Position numbers and translations under genes: made by a program. A DNA stretch of 14,289 nucleotides from CAZCBD01 sp964496755 (GTDB taxonomy: Bacteria > Bacteroidota > Ignavibacteria > Ignavibacteriales > Melioribacteraceae). Under the pieces are notes generated by a model that searched no databases, had not been told where the DNA came from, and saw only the letters and a program-made list of their open reading frames with translations. Each line of letters starts with the position of its first letter. Position 1 is the stretch's first letter. The DNA is taken from positions 1-14,289 of the forward strand of contig CAZCBD010000054.1 in assembly GCA_964496755.1 (NCBI GenBank), read 5' to 3'. Below, piece by piece: positions 1 through 7,853 of this stretch.

Positions 1-1884
1 CAAAGTATTTTTAATCAATTGTTTAAACTTAAAGTTTTCTTCGCGCACAAGCATATTCATAAAAGCGCTGTTATAAACCCTGTGCATTCCAAGAGTTCTT
101 ACAAAGTAGCCTTCCATTAACCAGAAAGCTTCCGCAAGAAGAAGTGTATCGGGTTGCTCGGAATTTATTCTATCAACAACCTCCCTCCAAAATTCTACCG
201 GAAAGAGTTTATTAAATTCCTCCTCCGACATTGAATAATCCGACCGTGTTGGAATATCTCCTCCTGTGCCGGGTTTCGGATACCATAAGCGATGAAAGTG
301 TTTTTTTGCCAGTGTCATCGCAGCATCGAAGCGAATAATAGATGTTTTTTTTGCAACATTTAATATTTCTTGAATTACCGCTTCTCTCACTTCGGGGAGA
401 ATAAAGTTCAATTGTGCAGTATCATTCCACGGCATATTCGTCCCGTCATTACCGTGATAAATGTAGACTACTTCATCAGTCTTAAGGTTCTTTCTTCTAA
501 ACACTACGGAAGCATCGGTTTTGGAATAATATCCATCCTCAATCTTAATTTCAAAATCAGGATTATCCGATAGATTTTCACCTTCAAAGGTGTGATTTTC
601 GAAGGGCAATTTATTTGTTTGAATAAAGTACTCCGGATGCTCGTAAATCCACTTTGAACAAATACCCGTATGATTAGTTACCATATCGCTTGCTAATCGG
701 ATTCCCCTTTCTTTGCATTTTGCATCAAGAATATTAAAAGCTTCCTCTCCTCCTAATTCATTTGCAATTTTATATTCAAATATTGAATAAGCCGATGCAA
801 CCGCTTCAGGGTTACCCGTTTTTTCTTTTATTCTTTTTGAAGCTCTACTACGCTCCCACAACCCAATAAGCCATAAGCCGGAAATATTACGAGATCGAAT
901 TAAATCTAACTCTTCATCCGGAATCTGACTTAAATATTTTATTTCCCGACTATATTTTTTGGAAAGTTGATACATCCAAACAAAAATGTTTTTTGCTAAT
1001 ATTACTAAACCGGGCATCCAATGAATTTCGGGGCTGTATTTTTCTTCTGCCGGCCGAGGAGTGCTTTTCTCCCACTCAATATTAGAATTAAAATATTCAT
1101 CATTAAACTTCGGGATAGATATTTCAGCTTTGCCCGACCAAAATTTGGGAGAAGTTTCTTTGAGTTTATCTTTTCCTCTTAGTATTTGTTCATAAAAATT
1201 CCGACTTAAAAAATTTTTCCAATTTTCAGAGATATATTCTATTTGTTTTAATAAATCTTCGGGGAATTTTTTCTGAGGTTCTTCAAGCAATTCTATTAAT
1301 GTTTTGTGATCTATTCTTTTTTCGAAAAAGAAATAATCTTTAATACTTTGCAAAAGTAATTGGTAACGATAAAATGGAGTTAATAATTTTTCATCGAAAA
1401 TCTTTCGATACTTCTTTGTTGCGGAATTTGAATTCAATAAACTAAATAAAATAATATTTTCTATTGTTATTCCACAACCGGTTTTGTTTTCTTTATTTGA
1501 CAACAAATAATCAATTGCCGAAATTCTACCATTAAAGATTTCCGTGTTCGGAAAATTTTCTAAAAAATTTAACAGAACACTTTTTAAGTTTTTATCTCCA
1601 AGTTTTTTTTCTAAGTGTTTAATTAAACTTTGTAAAGAAAATGTTGAAATTGTATGTTCAAAATAATTAATAACATTATATTGAGCATTTTGTATTAAAG
1701 CAATTGCATTCAATTCCGCAAAAGTGATTGTATGCTTTATTTCTTTTGAAGAATTAATTAAACCTATTTTATTTTCAACAAAATTGCGATTTAAAAAAAC
1801 TTTCTTTTCCGTATAAGAAAACAGTTCATCAAAAATTTGAAATTGAATTCGAAAATCTCGCTTTATTTGAAAATAATGATCCAT
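1..1884 (-). CDS. GH13 alpha-amylase superfamily enzyme, N-terminal 628 residues (runs off left edge)
   Basis: An uninterrupted minus-strand frame runs from ATG at 1884 to the window edge; the C-terminus lies outside. Three GH13 hallmarks appear in order. Region I is DMVTNHTG (D400, N404, H405), preceded by a typical GLW-rich strand and a KERGIRLASD segment. Region II is IIRFDAA, with R518 and the presumed nucleophile D520. The acid/base region is LLAEAFW, with E585. Region IV (HD) would be beyond the edge. GH13 enzymes hydrolyse or transfer alpha-glucosidic bonds in starch or glycogen; the exact activity cannot be told here. Odd points: about 330 lysine- and phenylalanine-rich residues precede the barrel, and 65 residues separate D520 and E585, more than usual, including a Trp/Tyr-rich insertion around 533-570. 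No signal peptide is visible, so a cytoplasmic role is likely. A TATATTTC sequence at 1912-1919 could be its -7 box. Confidence 0.85.
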   Translation of the reverse strand, partial: MDHYFQIKRDFRIQFQIFDELFSYTEKKVFLNRNFVENKIGLINSSKEIKHTITFAELNAIALIQNAQYNVINYFEHTISTFSLQSLIKHLEKKLGDKNLKSVLLNFLENFPNTEIFNGRISAIDYLLSNKENKTGCGITIENIILFSLLNSNSATKKYRKIFDEKLLTPFYRYQLLLQSIKDYFFFEKRIDHKTLIELLEEPQKKFPEDLLKQIEYISENWKNFLSRNFYEQILRGKDKLKETSPKFWSGKAEISIPKFNDEYFNSNIEWEKSTPRPAEEKYSPEIHWMPGLVILAKNIFVWMYQLSKKYSREIKYLSQIPDEELDLIRSRNISGLWLIGLWERSRASKRIKEKTGNPEAVASAYSIFEYKIANELGGEEAFNILDAKCKERGIRLASDMVTNHTGICSKWIYEHPEYFIQTNKLPFENHTFEGENLSDNPDFEIKIEDGYYSKTDASVVFRRKNLKTDEVVYIYHGNDGTNMPWNDTAQLNFILPEVREAVIQEILNVAKKTSIIRFDAAMTLAKKHFHRLWYPKPGTGGDIPTRSDYSMSEEEFNKLFPVEFWREVVDRINSEQPDTLLLAEAFWLMEGYFVRTLGMHRVYNSAFMNMLVREENFKFKQLIKNTL

Positions 1885-1970
1885 CTTTTCGCTTATAGTT
1901 TTTTATTTTACGAAATATAATTAATTTAAGTCTGAGTTGTTTTTATTTTATCAACAAAATAAAAGAGAAT

Positions 1971-2291
1971 ATGAAAATTATTGAATCAAATAATTGGTTG
2001 CAAATTTATAACCAAAGCAATGTTATAGGTAATAGCATTACCAATTTTAAAAATATTGAAATAGTTAAATTAACAATTAACCCAAACGGTGAGGTTGGTT
2101 TACACACACTTCCTTACAATGTGATTTTTTTTGTTCTGAAAGGTTCACCTACTTTGCTTACACAAAATAAAAAAATCACTGTACAAAAAAATTCCACAAT
2201 CACGGTAGAATTAAATGAAAATCGCGGTTGGATAAATTTAACAAATAATATTTGTGAAATTCTGGTTATTAAAAACTTGGAGAAAAAATGA
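1971..2291 (+). CDS. small cupin-domain protein with degenerate metal site
   Basis: A 106-residue protein with a single cupin fold. Cupin motif 1, normally G-x5-HxH-x3,4-E-x6-G, is recognisable from G40 to G58 (LKG), but only H45 survives. The second His position is L47 and the Glu position is about V51. In motif 2 (about 82-93) the His position appears to be N89. By sequence the protein should therefore not bind metal in the canonical way, and a structural or ligand-sensing role is more likely than dioxygenase or isomerase chemistry. An AAAAGAG purine stretch lies just before the ATG. The last codons overlap the next gene by 4 bases (ATGA), which suggests translational coupling. It is divergent from the GH13 gene. 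The fold assignment is fairly secure; the function is unknown. Confidence 0.75.
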   Translation: MKIIESNNWLQIYNQSNVIGNSITNFKNIEIVKLTINPNGEVGLHTLPYNVIFFVLKGSPTLLTQNKKITVQKNSTITVELNENRGWINLTNNICEILVIKNLEKK

Positions 2292-2572
2292 TCAAGCATA
2301 TTGTATTTTGGAACCTAAATGAAAAAGAAATTGAAATTGCCACCAATTTAAAAACAGAACTGGAAGCTTTAAATGGAAAAATCGAAGGTTTAATTAAATT
2401 GGAAGTTGGAATAGATTTATCGGGCAAAAGTTCAAAAGAATTGGCTCTTTATTCGGAACTGGAAAATTTTAATGCTTTAGCCGTTTATCAAAATCATCCT
2501 TTGCACCAAAAGGTTGCCAAATTGGTAAAAGCAAACACAACCAACCGCGAAGTGATAGATTACGAAATTTAG
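2288..2572 (+). CDS. Dabb family (stress-responsive alpha/beta barrel) protein
   Basis: A 94-residue protein with the dimeric alpha-beta barrel pattern of the Dabb family (PF07876). It begins MIKHIVFWNL. The middle contains LEVGIDLS, then a strand YSELENFNALAVYQNHPLH with the family's HPxH at 79-82, and it ends in TNREVIDYE, the usual final strand. Family members form homodimers; a few plant and polyketide-cyclase members catalyse ring closure, but most bacterial ones have no known role. The start codon overlaps the cupin stop (ATGA), so the two are very likely co-translated and may act together. The stop codon interlocks with that of the convergent manA over 4 bases. Confidence 0.85.
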   Translation: MIKHIVFWNLNEKEIEIATNLKTELEALNGKIEGLIKLEVGIDLSGKSSKELALYSELENFNALAVYQNHPLHQKVAKLVKANTTNREVIDYEI

Positions 2573-3750
2573 CTTGCTTCAAAAAACAAGCAATTTTCGG
2601 CTTTAATTATAAAATTTTCCAAACACGCAGGAATTAATATTACTTGGCCTGATTTTGCCTCAAAAGTAAAATCGGGATTTTTTATTATTAACTTACCCTC
2701 TAGCAAAACAAATATTTTAATTTTGTTGTTATCAATAATTTCAATTTCTTTGAATTGTCCGTACTGATATTTGGTTAATCTGAAATCACTTATATCTACT
2801 TTATATTCGAATCTTTCGGTTTTATCCGGTTTAATTATATTTAATTCCGAATTAAGATTCATTACTTTTAATAGCGTGGATTTATCTTTAACTTTTTTTG
2901 TCAATCCTGCTCGAATAACATTATCGCTATTGGCCATACACTCAACAATATCACCCTTTAAATATGCATGAATAATTCCGGAAGAAAGAAATATTGCTTC
3001 CCCCTTTTTTAGTTTTAAATAATTCATCAGTAAAACAAAAATCAGTCCTACATCATTTGGATATTTTTCCCCCTCCTGTAAGAATATTTTCTCATTGTTT
3101 GTTTTATTTGTTTTTCCACGAATTTTTTCTTTAAGCTTCAATAATTCAAACTTAAATTTTCCCCGATCATTATCACTCTTATCCAAAATAATTGAGATTA
3201 TTTCTCTTATTTTATTTTCAATTTTATTCTCTCTTGAAATAATTTTTTCAAACAATTCATAACCAATTAATTCAATGATTTCAGGATATATTTCCAAAGT
3301 TTTAAAAAAATCTTTACCTTTTTTTAAATCAACCAACGCATCTAATTCCGTTACGGCAATTGCTATTTCAGGTTTATGATTATTATCCGGATAATTTGTC
3401 GGATCAATTTCATGTAATTGTTCCGCTTGATTTTTATTAGGATGAACCTGTATAGAAAGAGGTTGCCCTGCAGATAATATTTTTAATAAAAATGAAAAGT
3501 CTTTTTTGTTCGATTTACCAAAAATTTTTTTTAAGTCGCTTTCGGATAATTCTGCAAAAGAAAATTTTTTTTTGTTTATCAAAACAGATGAGGGCAATTT
3601 GGAATGGTTACCAATCCATAATTCCGCATAGTGTTTTTCGCTATCAATTTTATTTTTTAAAAAATTTGAGACAAAAGATTTTTTACCCTTTTTTCCCCAA
3701 CTATAATTTTGTATTCCGCAATCTAAAAAATATGGTTTAGCTTCAATCAT
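2569..3750 (-). CDS. manA: mannose-6-phosphate isomerase, class I
   Basis: A 393-residue type I phosphomannose isomerase, close to the E. coli enzyme in length. It interconverts mannose-6-phosphate and fructose-6-phosphate in the cytoplasm, linking glycolysis to GDP-mannose synthesis. The zinc ligands are visible: Q101 and H103 in SIQVHPNK, E128 in NNHKPEIA, and H261 in SGIIHAYL. The second signature continues GDIVECMANSDNVIRAGLTKK, with the active-site Arg at 280. The N-terminal IQNYSWG and YAELWIGNH blocks are also typical. The middle helical region (about 145-225) is lysine-rich and more divergent. The gene is divergent from pgi, with which it shares the product fructose-6-phosphate. The leader has no clear Shine-Dalgarno sequence, and a possible Bacteroidota-type promoter lies about 33 bp upstream. 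Confidence 0.95.
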   Translation of the reverse strand: MIEAKPYFLDCGIQNYSWGKKGKKSFVSNFLKNKIDSEKHYAELWIGNHSKLPSSVLINKKKFSFAELSESDLKKIFGKSNKKDFSFLLKILSAGQPLSIQVHPNKNQAEQLHEIDPTNYPDNNHKPEIAIAVTELDALVDLKKGKDFFKTLEIYPEIIELIGYELFEKIISRENKIENKIREIISIILDKSDNDRGKFKFELLKLKEKIRGKTNKTNNEKIFLQEGEKYPNDVGLIFVLLMNYLKLKKGEAIFLSSGIIHAYLKGDIVECMANSDNVIRAGLTKKVKDKSTLLKVMNLNSELNIIKPDKTERFEYKVDISDFRLTKYQYGQFKEIEIIDNNKIKIFVLLEGKLIIKNPDFTFEAKSGQVILIPACLENFIIKAENCLFFEAS

Positions 3751-3783
3751 TTATTATTTTCAACTTGTAGATTAATGTTGAAT

Positions 3784-3812
3784 TAAATATAATTAAAAAT
3801 TAAAAAAATAAA
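3784..3812 (-). promoter_or_regulatory. possible manA promoter (Bacteroidota type)
   Basis: On the minus strand TTTA (3809-3812) is followed after 17 bases by TATATTTA (3784-3791). This resembles the Bacteroidota -33 TTTG / -7 TAnnTTTG pair with one mismatch in each box, and would give a leader of roughly 25-30 bases. The region is very AT-rich, so chance matches are likely; the identical arrangement before the ABC ATPase gene adds a little weight. Confidence 0.3.
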
Positions 3813-3824
3813 CGGGTTATAAAA

Positions 3825-5483
3825 ATGCTACCTCGCGTTAATCCAATAAAAACAAAACAATGGCAAAGTTTAAAGAAAATATTTAATTCAATAAACAGTA
3901 AACGCATTTCGGATTTTTTTGAAAGCGATAAAAACCGAGTTGATAAATATTCAATTAACTTTGAAGATTTATATTTCGATTTTTCGAAAAATATTATTGA
4001 TGATGAAGTTTTAGATTTATTAATTTCTCTGGCCGAAGAATGCAAGCTTAAAACCGCAATTGAATTAATGTTTACAGGCGCAAAAATTAATGAAACGGAA
4101 AATCGTGCCGTTTTGCATACTGCTTTGCGTAATAAAAATTATCTGCCGGAAATAATGATTGACGGAAAAAATATCTATGCAGAAATAAAAGACGTTCAAC
4201 ACAAAATGAAATCTTTTTCCGAAGATATCATATCCGGAAATAAAAAAAGTTTTTCCGGTAAAAATTTTACTGATATTGTAAATATTGGAATTGGTGGTTC
4301 CGACTTGGGGCCAGCTATGGTTTATGAAGCTTTAACTCCATATCACAATAATTTGAATGTACATTTTGTCTCCAATATTGATGGGACTCATATTTCGCAG
4401 GTACTGAAAAAATTAACTCCGGAAAATACTTTATTCATAATCGTATCCAAAACCTTTACAACACAAGAAACAATAACAAATGCACAAACCGCAAAAGATT
4501 GGGTGCTGAAACACACAAATTCAACAAAAGCAATCGAAAAAAATTTTGTAGCCGTTTCTACAAACATTAAACTGGCAAAAGAATTTGGAATAGCGGAAAA
4601 CAACATTTTTAGAATGTGGGATTGGGTTGGTGGCAGATATTCATTGTGGAGTGCAGTTGGATTATCAATTGCTTGCGGAGTTGGTTATAAAAATTTTGAA
4701 AAACTTTTATCAGGTGCTTTTAAAATTGATACACATTTTAGAAACTCTGAATTTAAAAAAAATATCCCCGTAATACTTGCTTTAATTGGTATTTGGTACA
4801 ATAATTTTTTTAATGCCCAATCCTATGCCATTTTACCATATAACCAAAATTTAAAACGATTCCCGGCTTATCTTCAACAAGCTGATATGGAAAGCAACGG
4901 AAAATCGGTTGACAGAAACGGCGATAAAATTAACTACCAAACCGGACCTATTATTTGGGGCGAAGCCGGGACAAACGGCCAACATGCCTTTTATCAATTA
5001 ATACATCAAGGCACAAAATTAATTCCCGCAGATTTTATCGGCTTTTCCCAATCTCACTACAAAAGAGCCGACCATCAATTAAAATTAACAGCTAACCTTA
5101 TTGCACAAACCGAAGCACTGATGAAAGGTAAATCCAAAGATGAAGTTTATAATGAATTAAAATTAAAACAACTCTCTGAAAAAGCCATTCAAGAAATACT
5201 TAGCTTTAAAATATTTGATGGCAATAAACCAACAAACACATTACTTTTTAAAAAATTGACCCCAAAAACATTGGGAATGCTAATTGCAATTTATGAACAT
5301 AAAATCTTTGTTCAAGGTATCATTTGGAATATATTCAGTTTTGACCAGTGGGGAGTTGAATTGGGAAAAGCTTTGGCAAAAAATATTTTAATTGAATTGA
5401 AAGAAAATAATCATAGTAACTTACACGACAAATCAACAGCTAAAATAATTAATCTTTTTTCTACTCAATTTAATTCAAATTAG
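3825..5483 (+). CDS. pgi: glucose-6-phosphate isomerase
   Basis: A 552-residue phosphoglucose isomerase, almost the length of the 549-residue E. coli Pgi. It interconverts glucose-6-phosphate and fructose-6-phosphate in glycolysis and gluconeogenesis. Visible motifs: the N-terminal SIS domain with NIGIGGSDLGP (153-163) and the phosphate-binding VSKTFTTQET (207-216); DWVGGRYSLWSAVGL (266-280), the first family signature; WGEAGTNGQHAFYQLIHQG with catalytic E380; H417 in ADHQL as the ring-opening histidine; and the second signature FDQWGVELGK (506-515) with catalytic K515. Nothing is missing or truncated. It is divergent from manA with a 74-bp spacer. The leader reads AAACGGG a few bases before the ATG, resembling that of the next gene. 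Confidence 0.97.
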   Translation: MLPRVNPIKTKQWQSLKKIFNSINSKRISDFFESDKNRVDKYSINFEDLYFDFSKNIIDDEVLDLLISLAEECKLKTAIELMFTGAKINETENRAVLHTALRNKNYLPEIMIDGKNIYAEIKDVQHKMKSFSEDIISGNKKSFSGKNFTDIVNIGIGGSDLGPAMVYEALTPYHNNLNVHFVSNIDGTHISQVLKKLTPENTLFIIVSKTFTTQETITNAQTAKDWVLKHTNSTKAIEKNFVAVSTNIKLAKEFGIAENNIFRMWDWVGGRYSLWSAVGLSIACGVGYKNFEKLLSGAFKIDTHFRNSEFKKNIPVILALIGIWYNNFFNAQSYAILPYNQNLKRFPAYLQQADMESNGKSVDRNGDKINYQTGPIIWGEAGTNGQHAFYQLIHQGTKLIPADFIGFSQSHYKRADHQLKLTANLIAQTEALMKGKSKDEVYNELKLKQLSEKAIQEILSFKIFDGNKPTNTLLFKKLTPKTLGMLIAIYEHKIFVQGIIWNIFSFDQWGVELGKALAKNILIELKENNHSNLHDKSTAKIINLFSTQFNSN

Positions 5484-5486
5484 AAC

Positions 5487-5517
5487 TTTATTTTATCTTC
5501 AATTTGAGTTATATTTT
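5487..5517 (+). promoter_or_regulatory. possible promoter of the MBL-fold hydrolase gene
   Basis: TTTA (5487-5490), 19 bases, then TATATTTT (5510-5517), 23 bases before the ATG at 5541. Each box is one base off the Bacteroidota consensus TTTG / TAnnTTTG with a preferred spacer. It would allow the MBL-MFS pair to be transcribed independently of pgi. Support is pattern only. Confidence 0.33.
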
Positions 5518-5540
5518 TCAAGAAAAAAAACGGGATAATA

Positions 5541-6380
5541 ATGGAAATAATAAATTGGGGTTCAAGAGGTTCAATACCTGTTTCGGGACAAGATTTTTTG
5601 GAATATGGCGGCGATACAACATGCGTGGAAATTATTTCAAAAAATAATTATAGAATAATTATTGATGCCGGTTCGGGAATTAGAAATCTCGGGACTAAAA
5701 TTTTAAAAAATGAAATCAATGAAGTGAGTATTATTTTTACACACTCACACCTCGATCATTTACTCGGCTTTCCGTTTTTTAAACCGATTTACATGAAAGG
5801 GAAAAAAATTGATATTTACGGCTGCCCTTTTGCACAAGAAGCAATTAGAAAAATTTTTTCATCCTCAATGATTCCTCCCTTCTTTCCTGTGGATTACGAA
5901 GATTTAAGTGCCGAAATAACATTTCACGGAGCAGCATTAAAACCATTTACAATCGATACCGTTGAAATTATCCCTATTGCATTAAGTCATCCTAATCATG
6001 CAATAGGCTATAAATTTATTGAGGATGGTAAATCTTTTGTTTTTTTAACCGATAACGAATTAACTTTTCAACATGCAGGCGGATTTGAATATAAAGATTA
6101 TGTTGAATTTTCACTTAATGCCGATTTGCTTTTTCACGACGCTGAATTTACCGAAAAAGAATACAAAAAAACTAAATCGTGGGGACATTCCACATATAAA
6201 AAAGCACTACAATTAGCTTTGGATGCAAATGTAAAACAATTCGGATTATTTCACCACAATCAAGAAAGAACCGATCTACAAATAGACAAAATTGTTGAAG
6301 ACTGCAAAAGAGTTATTGAACAAAACAATTCCGAGTTAATATGTTTCGGTGTTAAAACCGGTACTAAAATAAAATTATAA
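5541..6380 (+). CDS. MBL-fold metallo-hydrolase (RNase Z / phosphodiesterase-like)
   Basis: A 279-residue metallo-beta-lactamase-fold hydrolase. The dinuclear zinc motif HxHxDH is THSHLDH (H68, H70, D72, H73). Further likely ligands are H150 in LSHPNHAIGYK, D171 in FLTDNE, and H238/H239 in GLFHHN. The opening NWGSRGSIPVSG with EYGGDTTCVEI is characteristic of the subgroup that includes PhnP-like and class II cyclic-nucleotide phosphodiesterase-like enzymes, often seen near signalling genes. It probably cleaves a phosphodiester, but the substrate cannot be told from sequence. No signal peptide is visible, so it is cytoplasmic. The MFS gene follows after 7 bp, so the two are likely one transcript. 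The AAACGGGATAATA leader replaces a standard ribosome binding site. Confidence 0.88.
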   Translation: MEIINWGSRGSIPVSGQDFLEYGGDTTCVEIISKNNYRIIIDAGSGIRNLGTKILKNEINEVSIIFTHSHLDHLLGFPFFKPIYMKGKKIDIYGCPFAQEAIRKIFSSSMIPPFFPVDYEDLSAEITFHGAALKPFTIDTVEIIPIALSHPNHAIGYKFIEDGKSFVFLTDNELTFQHAGGFEYKDYVEFSLNADLLFHDAEFTEKEYKKTKSWGHSTYKKALQLALDANVKQFGLFHHNQERTDLQIDKIVEDCKRVIEQNNSELICFGVKTGTKIKL

Positions 6381-6387
6381 TCTAACA

Positions 6388-7593
6388 ATGTTTCCCAAGA
6401 ACTTACAGTTTTATAAATTTTGTTTTTACGGTTTTCTAAAAAATATCCGACTTTTCGATCCATTTCTTTTAATCTATCTTTCCGAAACCGGCTTAACTTT
6501 TTTCGAAATTGGAATTTTATATTCGATTAGAGAAATCAGTGTAGTTATTTTTGAAATACCGACCGGAATTTATGCTGATATTACAAGCCGAAAAAAATCT
6601 TTAATTTTTTCTTTCTTATTCTACATCTTTTCTTTTTTGATATTCTTTTTCAGTCCGGAATTTTGGTTTCTTGTTTTAGCAATGATCTTTTATTCGGTTG
6701 GCGATGCCTTTAGAACAGGTACTCACAAAGCTATTATTTTAGACTACTTGGAAATGAATAATTTACTTGATTTTAAAGCCGAGTTTTACGGACACACACG
6801 CAGTTGGTCGCAAAAAGGTTCAGCAATTTCTTCTCTTTTGGCCGGAGCTCTTATTTTATTAAATAATGGAGATTACAAAATAATTTTTATTGTTTCGGTT
6901 ATTCCTTATTTGTTGAACATGATTAATGTTTATACCTATCCTGATAAACTTGACGGAATTAAAGTAAACAAAAATGAAGGCATTAAAAACTTTTTTTCAT
7001 TTTTCCGAAACAAAGATTTTCGGATTAGAATAGTAAATTCAGGACTTTTTGACGGATTGTTTAAATCATTAAAAGATTATTTACAACCAATTTTAAACAC
7101 ATTTGTTGTTTCTTTGCCAATTCTTTCATATAAATCGGAACAATTTAAAACAACTCTAATAATTTCGATCACTTATTTTATAATTTACAACATTAATTCC
7201 ATTGCATCTAAAAATGCGGGAAGAGTAAAAAATAAATTAAAAAGTTTAAGTAAAGCCATAAATATCACTTATCTGATGGGAGTTATATTAATGGCAATAG
7301 GAGGTTATTTATTTGAAATAAATATTTCAATTCTAACAATTTTATTTTTTGTTTTAATTTTTGCAATGCAAAATATCAGAAGACCTTTAAATGTAAGCTG
7401 CGTCAGCGAAGTTATTCCAAAAAAACAATTGGCAACAGGGTTATCAATAGAATCTCAAACAAGAACAATATTCACTGCAATCTTATCACCAATAATCGGT
7501 TTATTAGCTGATATTTGGGGCATAGGTTTTTCAATAGCAACAATATCTTTGGTATTACTACTATTATACCCGCTTATAAAGATTAAAGAATAA
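6388..7593 (+). CDS. MFS transporter
   Basis: A 401-residue, strongly hydrophobic major facilitator protein with about 10-12 membrane segments. MFS motif A is present between the second and third helices: EIPTGIYADITSRKKS (56-71), with G60, D64 and the R68-K70 basic cluster. The stretch YSVGDAFRTGTHKAIILDYL (102-121) is typical of a group of MFS proteins of unassigned substrate that are common in Bacteroidota and Firmicutes. It lies 7 bp behind the MBL hydrolase gene with no room for a separate promoter, so the two are probably co-transcribed. Whether the transporter moves a substrate or product of the hydrolase is only a guess. The start codon has no clear Shine-Dalgarno sequence. Confidence 0.88.
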   Translation: MFPKNLQFYKFCFYGFLKNIRLFDPFLLIYLSETGLTFFEIGILYSIREISVVIFEIPTGIYADITSRKKSLIFSFLFYIFSFLIFFFSPEFWFLVLAMIFYSVGDAFRTGTHKAIILDYLEMNNLLDFKAEFYGHTRSWSQKGSAISSLLAGALILLNNGDYKIIFIVSVIPYLLNMINVYTYPDKLDGIKVNKNEGIKNFFSFFRNKDFRIRIVNSGLFDGLFKSLKDYLQPILNTFVVSLPILSYKSEQFKTTLIISITYFIIYNINSIASKNAGRVKNKLKSLSKAINITYLMGVILMAIGGYLFEINISILTILFFVLIFAMQNIRRPLNVSCVSEVIPKKQLATGLSIESQTRTIFTAILSPIIGLLADIWGIGFSIATISLVLLLLYPLIKIKE

Positions 7594-7597
7594 TTAC

Positions 7598-7623
7598 AAA
7601 TTATTACTCGAAATTATTACTCG
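7598..7623. repeat. 13-bp tandem duplication at 3' end of the small-protein gene
   Basis: AAATTATTACTCG occurs twice, back to back and identical (7598-7610 and 7611-7623). The second copy contains the stop codon of the minus-strand small-protein gene (7617-7619). The duplication fills most of the 23-bp gap between the convergent MFS and small-protein genes. It looks like a recent replication-slippage duplication. Confidence 0.85.
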
Positions 7624-7853
7624 GATTTTTCTTCCGTTTTGGTTTCTTCCGTTTTGGTTTCTTCCGTTTTAGCATCTTCGGCCTCAACAAATTTCTTAAT
7701 ATCATCCAAATATTCCAAAACGGCTTTAGCTTTGGTTAATCCGAAAGTAAAAGAGTACCTTTCATTATTTCCAAGAGGTAAAGAAATTACAGGATTTCCT
7801 TTGTACTCACTAACAGTTGCTTTCAATTTTTTTTCTTCTGTTTCCATTTTCAT
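7617..7853 (-). CDS. small conserved-looking protein with acidic KTEET-repeat tail, function unknown
   Basis: I do not recognise this 78-residue protein. Residues about 8-58 look like a compact alpha/beta domain: strands KATVSEYKG and NPVISLPL, then RYSFTFGLTKAKAVLEYLDDIKKFVE, with a helix rich in conserved-looking hydrophobic positions. From about residue 59 the tail is low-complexity (AKTEET, KTEET, KTEE, KSE), acidic overall and encoded by a 15-bp tandem repeat. There is no signal peptide, membrane segment or cysteine. Two in-frame ATGs are possible: the first (7853) has GGG only one base upstream, whereas the second (7847, residue 3) has it 7 bases upstream, a better spacing for a ribosome binding site. 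The gene stands alone, convergent to the MFS gene and divergent from hppA. The domain plus sensible codon structure argue for a real gene. Confidence 0.7.
   Translation of the reverse strand: MKMETEEKKLKATVSEYKGNPVISLPLGNNERYSFTFGLTKAKAVLEYLDDIKKFVEAEDAKTEETKTEETKTEEKSE
7631..7670 (-). repeat. 15-bp in-frame tandem repeat encoding KTEET
   Basis: Plus-strand unit CTTCCGTTTTGGTTT is repeated at 7631-7645, 7646-7660 and partially at 7661-7670. It keeps the reading frame of the small minus-strand gene and encodes its KTEET tail. Copies are identical at the DNA level, which suggests recent expansion rather than selection on the peptide alone; copy number may vary between strains. Confidence 0.9.

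Noticed and set aside
370..573. Plus-strand 67-codon open frame
   Set aside because: It lies inside the minus-strand GH13 gene over catalytic region II and its upstream part; the opposite strand has clear family motifs.
5475..5507. Inverted repeat TCAAATT...AATTTGA after pgi as a terminator
   Set aside because: Only a 7-bp A+T stem with a loop of about 19 bases and no T-run directly after it; too weak to call.
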